A stretch of 39,837 bases of DNA, from assembly GCA_016935115.1 (NCBI GenBank), contig JAFGRN010000021.1:1-39837 (forward strand), read 5' to 3'. Shown piece by piece: positions 7,977 to 15,604 of the stretch. Both the position numbers and the translations under genes were made by a program. Source of the DNA: Candidatus Omnitrophota bacterium (GTDB lineage: Bacteria; Omnitrophota; Gorgyraeia; 2-01-FULL-45-10). The notes beneath the pieces are model-generated. The model ran no database searches. It was not told where the DNA came from and saw only the letters and a list, made by a program, of their open reading frames with translations. Numbering within the stretch: position 1 is the stretch's first letter; the number at the start of each line of letters is the position of its first letter.

Positions 7977-8665
7977 TTTGTTAATCTGTACGCGAACATG
8001 TCCAGAAAGGTGCGAAAAATTACGCTTGGGCGCGATATGGTAGATGAGCCCCTGGATCGCTGTTCAAATACCAGGCCGTACTGTTTTATGGAAAATCCCC
8101 GCCTGACGGCCTCGGCGAATATCTCAACGTCTATAAACGGACTCATCGACCGGAGCCTGAGGCCTTCCAGCACCTCTCTCTTGTAGATTTTCAGGCCCGA
8201 ATTTATATCCTTCAGATGAAGGCCGAATAGAAACTGGACCAGAAAATTATATACCTTCGACATTACCACGCGTTTTGGGTTCGCGTCCTTTATTCCCAGG
8301 CTGTAAGCGGTCACTATATCCGCGCCGTCAAGCAGCCGGATCGCGTTACATATATCTTCTTCCCTGGCGGGAAAATCCGAGTCTGTATATACCACGACAT
8401 CTTTTGTGGAAGCCATCAGGCCCGCGTTGAGCGCGCCGCCAAATTTCGTATTGACACCCAGCCTGATCAGTTTTACATGGCGGTCCTTCAGGGTGATCCG
8501 CTCGACTATATCAGCGCTGCCGTCGGTAGAGGCATCGTCGGCGATCATGATCTCGTAGTCGGCGGAGATCTCTCCGGCGAGAACACCCGCGCGGCGGATC
8601 GTCTCGGCAATGTTCTCGGCCTCGTTGAACATGGGAAATACGAACGACACGCTCTTCGGGTTCAT
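7967..8665 (-). CDS. GT2 polyprenyl-phosphate glycosyltransferase (DPM1/ArnC/FlmF-like)
   Basis: A 232-residue family 2 glycosyltransferase without membrane spans. The N-terminal VSFVFPMFNEAENI, the nucleotide-binding DDASTDGS (from D43) and the metal-binding DSD (95-97) are typical of dolichyl/undecaprenyl-phosphate mannose- or aminosugar-transferring enzymes. The protein lacks the two C-terminal membrane helices of GtrB. It probably loads a sugar from a nucleotide donor onto undecaprenyl phosphate at the cytosolic face. The gene starts 3 nt after the GT39 stop and overlaps the deacetylase gene. Sugar identity cannot be read from the sequence. Confidence 0.87.
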   Translation of the reverse strand: MNPKSVSFVFPMFNEAENIAETIRRAGVLAGEISADYEIMIADDASTDGSADIVERITLKDRHVKLIRLGVNTKFGGALNAGLMASTKDVVVYTDSDFPAREEDICNAIRLLDGADIVTAYSLGIKDANPKRVVMSKVYNFLVQFLFGLHLKDINSGLKIYKREVLEGLRLRSMSPFIDVEIFAEAVRRGFSIKQYGLVFEQRSRGSSTISRPSVIFRTFLDMFAYRLTKWM

Positions 8666-8668
8666 CTC

Positions 8669-10336
8669 TTAAGGCCTCTCCCTTTTCAGAATATACTCAC
8701 CGCCGGAAGGCATTCTGTTCGTAACGATGGCGCGCTTTCCGATCTTATATACCATATACGAAGGCTCGACATAATCCTTGTTGATCACAGGGTCGTATAG
8801 CTGTTTATGGTTCTTCTCTTTCATGACGGCCCATACCCTCTCTTTCGATCCCAAGAGCTGCACCATGTGATGGTGCCTGTCTATATCCGCCGGGAATATG
8901 CCGGTATAATAGGCAAGCCCCGCCAGATGATTGCTCTCGCAGCCGAGCTTTTCTCCCGGTTTCATATAGACGATAAGTTTTTCGGCGATCTCTTTGCTTG
9001 TTTCGTAGCGTTCGATGTCGGGCAGGAGGAATACGCTTACTGGATACAGGAAGAGTATCATGGCATATGCTATAAGCATGAATGCCGCGATAAATTTTCC
9101 GGCCCGGAACGCCGCCAAAGACAGAATCGCGCCGAATGCTATGAATAATCCGGAAATAATGACTCCGCGCGTTATCGACGGAAAATCGGCCTTGGCGTAT
9201 GCCGCGCCGCCGATCCATCCGAAGAGCATTATGAATATCAGGAGGTAGAACGAAATCCTGACGCCTTTCGCCACAGAGGTTGAAGTCCCGCCGCCGGCAA
9301 AGTCCGCCAGTAGGACACCCGCTATAACCGCAAGCGAAATAAAGCACGGGAATATGTAGGTCGGGAGCTTCGTGCTGGAGATAGTAAAGAAGCCGAATAT
9401 GACCGCGAACCAGGCGAGGAGGAATATCGGCCCTGCTTTGCCCTCCCCGGATCCGCCGCGGCGCCGGGACCGAATCTTCCGGAATATGTGCCAGAATCCG
9501 ACGGGCAGGAAGACGCTCCACGGGAACATCCCGCCGAACATTACGGGAATATTGTAATAAAACTGCGATCCTATCTTATGCTCCGACACGAGGAACCGGT
9601 TAACATTATGGAAACCGAAAAATCCGTCGATAAAAGCCTTGCCGTGCAATTTATAGATCGCCGCGTACCAGGGCGCCGCTACCGCGATAAATATGAGCGC
9701 CGACTGCCACCACGGAACCCTTTTTAGCGCCTTCAGGTCTCCGGCCAGTAAAAGCGACAGGATCGCCGCGAAACCGAAGAGCGCCGGGTAAATTGGCCCC
9801 TTTGTAAGCGTAACGAGAGCTATCGTCAGCGATGACAGGAGGTAAAAATACCCCTTCTTTTTGATGTAGCCGCAAAGGAAGAACAGCGCGGAAAGCAGCA
9901 GCAGGACAAATAAAACCATATCGGTGATGCAGGCTCTCGACAGTATGACGTACTCGATATTGGTCGCGAGAATAAGCGCGGAAAGAAAGCCGGCGGTCCT
10001 GTTAAACAGCAGGCTTCCGAGAAAAAAGACAGCTATCACGCCAATAGTGCCGAAAATGGCCGACGGCAGGCGCGCCGAGAACTCGTTTACCCCGAAGGCC
10101 TTAAACGACGCTTCGACAAGCCAGTAGAAGAGTATCGGCTTCTCGAACTGTGGCTTGCCGTAAAGGTACGGCGTTATCCACTCGTTCCTGAGCGTCATCT
10201 CCTTTGCGGTCTGGGCATAGAATGTCTCATCGGGATCCGTCAGGGCGAGCTTGCCCAACTGGAAGAAGAAGATGTACCCGCAGAGAAGCACAAGGGCGGT
10301 AACTACAATGGTGGTATTCTTAAGAAGCTTTTCCAT
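8669..10336 (-). CDS. ArnT/PMT-type GT39 membrane glycosyltransferase
   Basis: A 555-residue integral membrane GT-C enzyme with about 12 hydrophobic segments. The first periplasmic loop contains DPDETFYA (D34-E37) and then KPQFEKPILFYW (61-72), the signature of ArnT and related family 39 enzymes that move a sugar from undecaprenyl phosphate to lipid A or protein on the periplasmic side. It is the first gene of a four-gene operon with the matching GT2 and a deacetylase, which favours a lipid A amino-sugar transferase like Francisella FlmK or Bordetella LgmB (inference). No good ribosome site precedes the ATG, so a leaderless or weakly translated start is possible. Confidence 0.87.
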   Translation of the reverse strand: MEKLLKNTTIVVTALVLLCGYIFFFQLGKLALTDPDETFYAQTAKEMTLRNEWITPYLYGKPQFEKPILFYWLVEASFKAFGVNEFSARLPSAIFGTIGVIAVFFLGSLLFNRTAGFLSALILATNIEYVILSRACITDMVLFVLLLLSALFFLCGYIKKKGYFYLLSSLTIALVTLTKGPIYPALFGFAAILSLLLAGDLKALKRVPWWQSALIFIAVAAPWYAAIYKLHGKAFIDGFFGFHNVNRFLVSEHKIGSQFYYNIPVMFGGMFPWSVFLPVGFWHIFRKIRSRRRGGSGEGKAGPIFLLAWFAVIFGFFTISSTKLPTYIFPCFISLAVIAGVLLADFAGGGTSTSVAKGVRISFYLLIFIMLFGWIGGAAYAKADFPSITRGVIISGLFIAFGAILSLAAFRAGKFIAAFMLIAYAMILFLYPVSVFLLPDIERYETSKEIAEKLIVYMKPGEKLGCESNHLAGLAYYTGIFPADIDRHHHMVQLLGSKERVWAVMKEKNHKQLYDPVINKDYVEPSYMVYKIGKRAIVTNRMPSGGEYILKRERP

Positions 10337-10348
10337 ATAATTTACATA

Positions 10349-10377
10349 AGATTACTATAAAAGGCAGGTCGCGTCAA
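10349..10377 (-). promoter_or_regulatory. Weak promoter candidate for the GT39 operon
   Basis: On the minus strand TTGACG (10372-10377) is followed after 17 nt by TAATCT (10349-10354). The -35 is good and the -10 is poor; TATAGT lies nearby but at 12-nt spacing. No other promoter signal is evident before this operon. Confidence 0.25.
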
Positions 10378-10415
10378 CCCAAAACCCCTATATCCAGTCC
10401 GCCCTTGTATCCTAA

Positions 10416-10463
10416 GGGGACAGGTCTGAAGCTAAAAATGGGGACGGGTCTGAAGCTAATTTT
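10416..10463. repeat. Two tandem 24-bp units (REP-like)
   Basis: Units 10416-10439 and 10440-10463 both follow GGGGAC(A/G)GGTCTGAAGCTAA and differ at one internal base and in the last few bases. A related partial motif is at 433-468. The gap 10337-10607 holds this pair, the hairpin repeat at 10499-10563 and the weak promoter, but no gene. Confidence 0.6.
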
Positions 10464-10498
10464 GAAAACGTCCCTGAGTCCTCTATATACTGCATGCT

Positions 10499-10563
10499 AA
10501 AAAGAGCGAGCGACCTTTCCGAGTGGAAATTCCTCGCAGGGGAATTTCCACGTCCCCGCGAAG
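10499..10563. repeat. Truncated copy of the hairpin repeat found at 39485-39648
   Basis: This stretch is the reverse-orientation partner of about 39502-39567: both contain AAAGAGCGAGCGA, CTCGCAGGGGAAT and CGCGAAG blocks in the same order. A perfect 11-bp stem is formed by GTGGAAATTCC (10523-10533) and GGAATTTCCAC (10541-10551). The outer inverted repeats of the right-end copy are missing here. It lies just beyond the end of the MetE-like gene. Confidence 0.65.
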
Positions 10564-10607
10564 TACCCGGGCCACAGGGCAGAGCTGGAGGATATTTTTG
10601 CGCCTGA

Positions 10608-11636
10608 TTATTTCTGCAGTGATTCGGAGAGTTCGCGAAGGACCTCAAAGACCCTGCGGGCGACGGGCTCATCGAGCGAGCCGACTCCGCAGCTTGGAGT
10701 GACTATTGAGGATACTCTATCCGCGGGGATGCCCTTTTCCGACAGCATCTTCATGCCTTCGGAGAATTTCCTGACTAGCGATGCGGCGGACTCCTTCGCT
10801 ATGGCGTCGGAAGCTGTCGGCACTATCCCCCACGCGATTGTCGAACCTCTTTCGAGGAATTTCTTGATATCCGGGCCGTACAACAAGAACTCTTTCGTGA
10901 AAGCATAGGAATCGAAGTTCAATATATCCAGATCCCTCTTCAAAAGCAGCGGCCAGTCCGTATTGCCGCAGCAATGTAGCCCGGCGATTGCCCCCTCTTC
11001 CTTAATCGCCGCAATGACTTCATCGAGCTTGGCGAATGCGTCGTCAATATCGATATTCACGTAACTCGAGCCTATCGATACGAGGTACGGCTCGTCGATG
11101 AATATTATAACCGACGGAAAAAGCTTCTTCAGCTCACGCGCCTGCCATCTTACTTTCATGCAGAGGACCTTGGTAAGAACCTCGAACGTATCCTTATCAT
11201 ACATTATAGACCGCTTATTTTCGTTGGTGACCGTGAGCGCGAAACTGATGGGGCCGGTCGTATGCCCTTTTACGCATTTGATATTTCCCGCCGAGCCGTT
11301 GAAGCGTTCCATGAAGGCATATAACCCTTCCGCGTGGCTCCTGGAGATCTTAAAATACTCGATGTCATTTTCGAGATACCTGGTATAGGCGCCTTCGAGC
11401 TCGGCCGCGGCCCTGGCAGTATCTATGTGGATGGTCTTCTTTGAATCATTTACGACAAGCCCCGGCAGGCCTTCCGAATACTGGACATACATGCTCTCTT
11501 TGAACGACCTGCGGGGAAGCTGCGGCCAGAACGGGATCGTCTTCAGGTTATCGAATACGGCGGACAGCGCCGCAGCGGTATCGTGGAACGGAAGGCTGCC
11601 TATGCCCGTAGCGTCATAAGTGAACTTCATCTTCAT
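10608..11636 (-). CDS. MetE-like / UROD-superfamily methyltransferase
   Basis: A 342-residue protein of the methionine synthase/UROD-MetE superfamily. It opens with TGIGSLPF and holds candidate zinc ligands: H221 and C223 in LHCCGN, E182 in FIDEPYL and C316 in TPSCGVGSL. That pattern matches the catalytic half of MetE. The protein lacks the other half of full-length MetE, so it resembles short core-MetE-type enzymes that take methyl groups from a corrinoid protein or other donor to homocysteine (inference). The ATG at 11636 is chosen because it overlaps the htpX stop as TAATG; a longer frame up to 11708 would run inside htpX. It is followed by repeats. Confidence 0.75.
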   Translation of the reverse strand: MKMKFTYDATGIGSLPFHDTAAALSAVFDNLKTIPFWPQLPRRSFKESMYVQYSEGLPGLVVNDSKKTIHIDTARAAAELEGAYTRYLENDIEYFKISRSHAEGLYAFMERFNGSAGNIKCVKGHTTGPISFALTVTNENKRSIMYDKDTFEVLTKVLCMKVRWQARELKKLFPSVIIFIDEPYLVSIGSSYVNIDIDDAFAKLDEVIAAIKEEGAIAGLHCCGNTDWPLLLKRDLDILNFDSYAFTKEFLLYGPDIKKFLERGSTIAWGIVPTASDAIAKESAASLVRKFSEGMKMLSEKGIPADRVSSIVTPSCGVGSLDEPVARRVFEVLRELSESLQK

Positions 11637-12595
11637 TAAACCCTCCAATTGCTCAGGCGTTTTATGCGTTTCAGCATGTTGGGGTGAGTACTCATCAGTT
11701 CCATGCACTTATCGCCGAGGCTTAGGCGAACCTCTTTGCCCTGCAGCGCGAGCATCTCAGAGTCGGATATGGTCCCGCTTTTGTCAAGATCGAGTTCGCG
11801 CAGGTCCTTCAGCTCCCTGACAGACCGCGACGGATCGTTGGCAAAAAAAGCCTTCATGCCTTCCACGTCTTTTATCGCTTCTTTGGGCATCCTCGCCGAT
11901 CCATAGACTAACTTATAGAGGGCCGAGGCCAAATCCGCCGGACGATTACCGAGATCGACCGACCCTTTATCCGCGAAATATTCCCTTATCCTTGAGGCGT
12001 ATAATACAAGAAGATTGGTTAAAAAATAAAATGCGAATGCCATGAGTCCTATTAACGCCGTATTTGCGCCGGAGGACCTGCCGCGCCTGTTAAAAAAGAG
12101 GAACTGCCAGGCTATTCTATACAGGATCATTGGTATCACCGAAAGCAGCGTAATCGTCAATACATCCCTGTTCTTGATATGGCTCATCTCGTGGCCCAGA
12201 ACAGCCTTAAGCTCATTCTCATCCAGAAGGTTCATTATACCGGATGTAACACAGATCCTGCCATCCTTTATCGACCTTCCGAATGCAAAAGCATTGGGCA
12301 CGGAAACTTGCGCAATACCTATCTTCGGCACAGTAATTCCGGCTTTCGCCGCCAGTTCTTTTATCATGCGGTGCAGCTGGGGATACTCATTATCACCGAC
12401 ATATTTTACGCGCATCGACCACTCGACTATCTTCGGCCCTATCATATACTGTATAAGCATCATAACGAGGGCGGCGATTAAGTAAAAACTGAAATTGCTA
12501 ACGCCAAGATACGACCCTATCATTGCTATGACCGCGTAAATTATCGCGAATAATAGCGCCGTAAGCAGCATCATCCTTAAACGCAGATAAAACAT
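11636..12595 (-). CDS. htpX: HtpX-like M48 membrane metalloprotease with an EF-hand loop
   Basis: A 319-residue inner-membrane zinc protease for membrane-protein quality control. Two membrane spans open the protein and two more lie near 145-200. HEMSH (135-139) binds zinc, with E205 in REYFAD as the third ligand, and the C-terminus carries STHPNMLKRI, usual for HtpX. Unusually, residues 269-280 (DLDKSGTISDSE) match the 12-residue EF-hand calcium loop at its coordinating positions 1, 3, 5 and 12, with Gly at 6 and Ile at 8. HtpX of E. coli is about 293 residues, so the extra length fits this insertion. The ATG has GAGAGGAT upstream. The stop overlaps the MetE-like start. Confidence 0.88.
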   Translation of the reverse strand: MFYLRLRMMLLTALLFAIIYAVIAMIGSYLGVSNFSFYLIAALVMMLIQYMIGPKIVEWSMRVKYVGDNEYPQLHRMIKELAAKAGITVPKIGIAQVSVPNAFAFGRSIKDGRICVTSGIMNLLDENELKAVLGHEMSHIKNRDVLTITLLSVIPMILYRIAWQFLFFNRRGRSSGANTALIGLMAFAFYFLTNLLVLYASRIREYFADKGSVDLGNRPADLASALYKLVYGSARMPKEAIKDVEGMKAFFANDPSRSVRELKDLRELDLDKSGTISDSEMLALQGKEVRLSLGDKCMELMSTHPNMLKRIKRLSNWRV

Positions 12596-12649
12596 ATGGC
12601 ATCCTCTCTTTTACGCTTATAAAATTACCCCAAACCCCCATAACACCAT

Positions 12650-12677
12650 TAACTGTCAACTGTCAACCGTTAACTAC
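12650..12677. repeat. Degenerate 7-bp tandem repeat
   Basis: Four imperfect heptamers close to (T/C)AACTGT run from 12650 to 12677, between the ROK stop and the htpX start. On the minus strand they create two TTGACAG copies that look like -35 hexamers, but no -10 at suitable spacing is seen. A replication-slippage repeat is the simplest reading. Confidence 0.4.
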
Positions 12678-12684
12678 CGTCTAT

Positions 12685-13914
12685 CTAAGCCTGTATAAAC
12701 ACTTCCCTTGCCGCAAGGGCGGCGGCACCCAGTACGACGGCATTATCTCCGAGCGAACTCGGCACTATCCTGGCGGCATTTACCGGCTCCTCGAACGCAA
12801 ACTTCCTGACAGCCGCTTTCAGGGAATCGAGAAATATGTCTCCTGCCCTTTCCAGCCCGCCGCCTATGATGACGACTCCGGGATTGAAGAAGTTGATAAA
12901 ATAAGAGACCCTGACACCCAGGTTTCTGCCGGCTATCCGGACTATCTCCGCGGCAACCTTATCGCCCTTCTTCGCCGAGTCGATAACATTATCCATTGTT
13001 ATCGACTCCGCTTTACCTTTGGCCATCCCCAGGATTTCGGTGGCGACATTCTTCGCTATTGCCTTTTTGGCCTCGGCAACAACTCCCAGGTCGACTCCCC
13101 ACGGCCTCAGGAAAACAAATTCCTTCTGGTAGGACTTCTCATCCGCCTGCGGCGCCTCGAATACTATCTGGGTTTCTCCCGCGCAGCCGCTGGAACCTAT
13201 ATATACCTCCCCGTGCACTATCATGCCGCATCCCACGTCCGAATAGATGTACAGAAGATTCTCGGCATCCGCGGCGGGATTCAATGTCTTTTCGCCGAAG
13301 GCTCCGCATGAAGCGTCATTGCCTATAAATACCGGAATATTAAATTTCTGCCCTATCGCCGCCGTGACTTTAGGCAGGCTGACTTTAGTCCTGCCTCTAG
13401 CCGGGTCCGTATCACGGATCGTTCCCGAATAATAATCCACTATGCCCGAGACACCCATGCCTATACATCTGATATTCTTGCGGTCCACCTTCGACTTGTC
13501 GATAACATCGTTTATAACCGTAACTGCCGTGGGGATCACTTCCTCCATATTAACGGCGGGTCGCGGGACCTTTACCTGCGCCAGCGGTTTCACTTTAAGG
13601 TCCGATATGATGGCGGTGATCATGTCGGGGCCGACATCCACACCCACCACATAACCGCTCCTGGCATTAAGCTCGAGAAGCTCCGGGCGCCTGCCGCCCG
13701 AAGATATATCAAGGCCCACCTCGAGCACCATCTTCTTCTCGATATAATAATCGAGGTAATTAGTGACCGTTACTATATTGTATCCGAGCGTGCGGGATAT
13801 TTCGGCTTTGGATATGGGGCTGCGCCTGCGGATGATCTCAAGGATTGCAAGGTTCTTGCGCTCCCTATCCTGCAAAATATGGTATGTGAACATGCCTTCC
13901 GATCTTACAGCCAT
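12685..13914 (-). CDS. ROK-family transcriptional regulator, divergent
   Basis: A 409-residue protein with the two-part layout of NagC/Mlc/XylR-type ROK repressors. Residues about 15-75 form a winged helix-turn-helix (SPISKAEISRTLGYN), followed by an ASKHA sugar-kinase fold starting GVDVGPDMITAII, with the conserved catalytic-type GND (198-200). The usual ROK zinc motif CxCGxxGC is missing, and the GE(I/L)GH sugar/zinc histidine is replaced: the segment reads GCAGETQI (243-250). It may therefore sense a different ligand and is unlikely to be a kinase. The start lies inside the preceding gene. Its place after the ABC permeases suggests it controls this locus. Confidence 0.85.
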   Translation of the reverse strand: MAVRSEGMFTYHILQDRERKNLAILEIIRRRSPISKAEISRTLGYNIVTVTNYLDYYIEKKMVLEVGLDISSGGRRPELLELNARSGYVVGVDVGPDMITAIISDLKVKPLAQVKVPRPAVNMEEVIPTAVTVINDVIDKSKVDRKNIRCIGMGVSGIVDYYSGTIRDTDPARGRTKVSLPKVTAAIGQKFNIPVFIGNDASCGAFGEKTLNPAADAENLLYIYSDVGCGMIVHGEVYIGSSGCAGETQIVFEAPQADEKSYQKEFVFLRPWGVDLGVVAEAKKAIAKNVATEILGMAKGKAESITMDNVIDSAKKGDKVAAEIVRIAGRNLGVRVSYFINFFNPGVVIIGGGLERAGDIFLDSLKAAVRKFAFEEPVNAARIVPSSLGDNAVVLGAAALAAREVFIQA

Positions 13915-14681
13915 CTCGATCTTCTCGCTTTCGATACATATATGTCTTTCAGGAAGATGGCGGCTCCGGAACTATTGCCGACCGTAAGGCTGCCGAATTC
14001 AAATCTGATCGTTACTATGTTGACAAGGTCCACCGCTTTCTTTACAGGCCTGAAATTGACTTTGTAAAGCTGCCATTCATCGGTAAGCTTCGTGGACAGG
14101 TCATGCTCCATCCTGTAGGTCCTATGGTCAAGATCTTCTATCACTATGCCGAGACATTCTCCGCCGGACATCCCACGCGCCACAAATTTCAAGTCGAGCT
14201 TGCTTAAATCTATAGGCTCTTTTAAGTTAATGGTAAAATTTCCCCAACCACTGCCCCTGGAATTGGAGAGAAGGACGCAATCATCAGCTGTCCTCGATCC
14301 GGCTTTTGCGTCACCGGTAAACCTGGTATCTTTAATTATGTCATTGTTGGAAGTTATGCCTTTTATCAGAAAGACGCCCTTCTCCTTCCTATTATCAAAA
14401 TCTATCCTGCCTCCTTCGATCATTATCGAAGGCATCTCGCCCAATACCCGAATCTTGATATCAAATGTTATCTTTGTAAAAAAGGCTACGAGAGCCAGTA
14501 TCGAAGCGACGATAGCTACGGACCAGGCGAGCCTCTGGGTATTTTTCTTCCTGATATATGCTTTCTCCGACGTCCTGAGATAAGTGCGCGCTATCTCGTC
14601 GTTAAGGGCGGACTGAAGGCTCCTCGAGCCCGGTATCTTCTTCTTTTTTATTTCCCTGCTATCGCTTGTCATAGTTGGCAT
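13905..14681 (-). CDS. Membrane-anchored beta-sandwich (CBM-like) protein
   Basis: A 258-residue protein with a basic cytosolic N-terminus (residues 1-50), one membrane span at about 52-69 and an outside domain. The outside domain resembles the carbohydrate-binding beta-sandwich repeated across this locus: it has GSGWGNFTINL, a DLSKLDLKFVARG strand where the relatives have ASSYDNLALWVKG, and a closing AAIFLKDIYVSK. The match is weaker than among the others. The gene follows the ABC permease after 17 nt and overlaps the ROK start by 10 nt, so it belongs to the importer operon. A role in presenting glucan to the permeases is a guess. The start at 14681 or 14672 cannot be decided. Confidence 0.6.
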   Translation of the reverse strand: MPTMTSDSREIKKKKIPGSRSLQSALNDEIARTYLRTSEKAYIRKKNTQRLAWSVAIVASILALVAFFTKITFDIKIRVLGEMPSIMIEGGRIDFDNRKEKGVFLIKGITSNNDIIKDTRFTGDAKAGSRTADDCVLLSNSRGSGWGNFTINLKEPIDLSKLDLKFVARGMSGGECLGIVIEDLDHRTYRMEHDLSTKLTDEWQLYKVNFRPVKKAVDLVNIVTIRFEFGSLTVGNSSGAAIFLKDIYVSKARRSRWL

Positions 14682-14698
14682 AATAATCCGGTTTGCGG

Positions 14699-15583
14699 CT
14701 ATCCTTTCATCCCTGTAAGTTTTATACCTTCGACAAAGAACCTCTGGTTAAAGAGAAAGACTATAATAACGGGAACCATCGTTATAAGCGAACCCGCCAT
14801 AAGCAGCCCCCAATCCGGCTGCGCGTACTGGTAAAGCTCCTGGAAATACGCCAGGCCCACCGGCAGGGTCCTCTTCTCTATGGAGTTGGTAACCAGAAGC
14901 GGCCACATGAAGCTCACCCAGTTACCGAGCGAGACAAATATCGTAAGCGTCGCGAGCGCGGTGTGCGAAAGCGGCATTATTACCCGCCAGAATATGCCCC
15001 AGAGGCTGCATCCGTCGATCTTGGCGGCGTCTTCCAGGTCCCGTGGTATCGTCATGAAAAATTGCCTCAGCAGGAAGGTGCCGTATGCGGAGAATATCGC
15101 CGGTATTATCAGGGCCTTATACGTATCGATCCAGCCGAATGAGCGCATGAGCGCGAATACCGGTATCATCGTGACTGAGCCGGGTATCATCATGGTAGCC
15201 AGATAAGCAAAGAATATCTTATCGCGGCCGGGAAATCTCAGGCGGGCAAAAGCATACGCCGCGCTGGCGCTCGTTATAACCTGTCCGAAAGTAACGCATA
15301 CCACTACGAAGATGCTGTTCAGGTAGAAACGGGCAAAGGGCACCACCTTCCAGACATCAATATAATTTTTCCAATAGATGGGATCAGGCAGCCATTTGAC
15401 TTCGGTTATATTAAAAATAAATACTGAAGCATATGACTTCAAAGACGTTGAGAGCATCCAGAGAAACGGAAGTATCATCGTCACGCCGCCTATCACAAGA
15501 AGAGTATATATGGCGCATTTTTTTAATATGCTTCGCGTCCTCTTGCCCATTCCCTTCCTGACTTCATCCGCCGCGTATTCCAC
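14699..15583 (-). CDS. CUT1-type ABC sugar permease (MalG-like)
   Basis: A 294-residue inner-membrane permease with six hydrophobic segments. The EAA-type loop that contacts the ATPase reads LEDAAKIDGCSLWGIFW (starting near residue 183), typical for the MalG/CUT1 oligosaccharide branch. The start is GTG at 15583 with GGGAGAG about 6 nt upstream. It follows the MalF-like gene after 21 nt. The solute-binding protein of this locus is encoded about 19 kb upstream in the direction of transcription, and no ATPase gene is present. The substrate is probably a beta-gluco-oligosaccharide, judged only from neighbours. Confidence 0.9.
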   Translation of the reverse strand: MEYAADEVRKGMGKRTRSILKKCAIYTLLVIGGVTMILPFLWMLSTSLKSYASVFIFNITEVKWLPDPIYWKNYIDVWKVVPFARFYLNSIFVVVCVTFGQVITSASAAYAFARLRFPGRDKIFFAYLATMMIPGSVTMIPVFALMRSFGWIDTYKALIIPAIFSAYGTFLLRQFFMTIPRDLEDAAKIDGCSLWGIFWRVIMPLSHTALATLTIFVSLGNWVSFMWPLLVTNSIEKRTLPVGLAYFQELYQYAQPDWGLLMAGSLITMVPVIIVFLFNQRFFVEGIKLTGMKG

Positions 15584-15604
15584 AAAACTCTCCCGTTAAA
15601 AATA

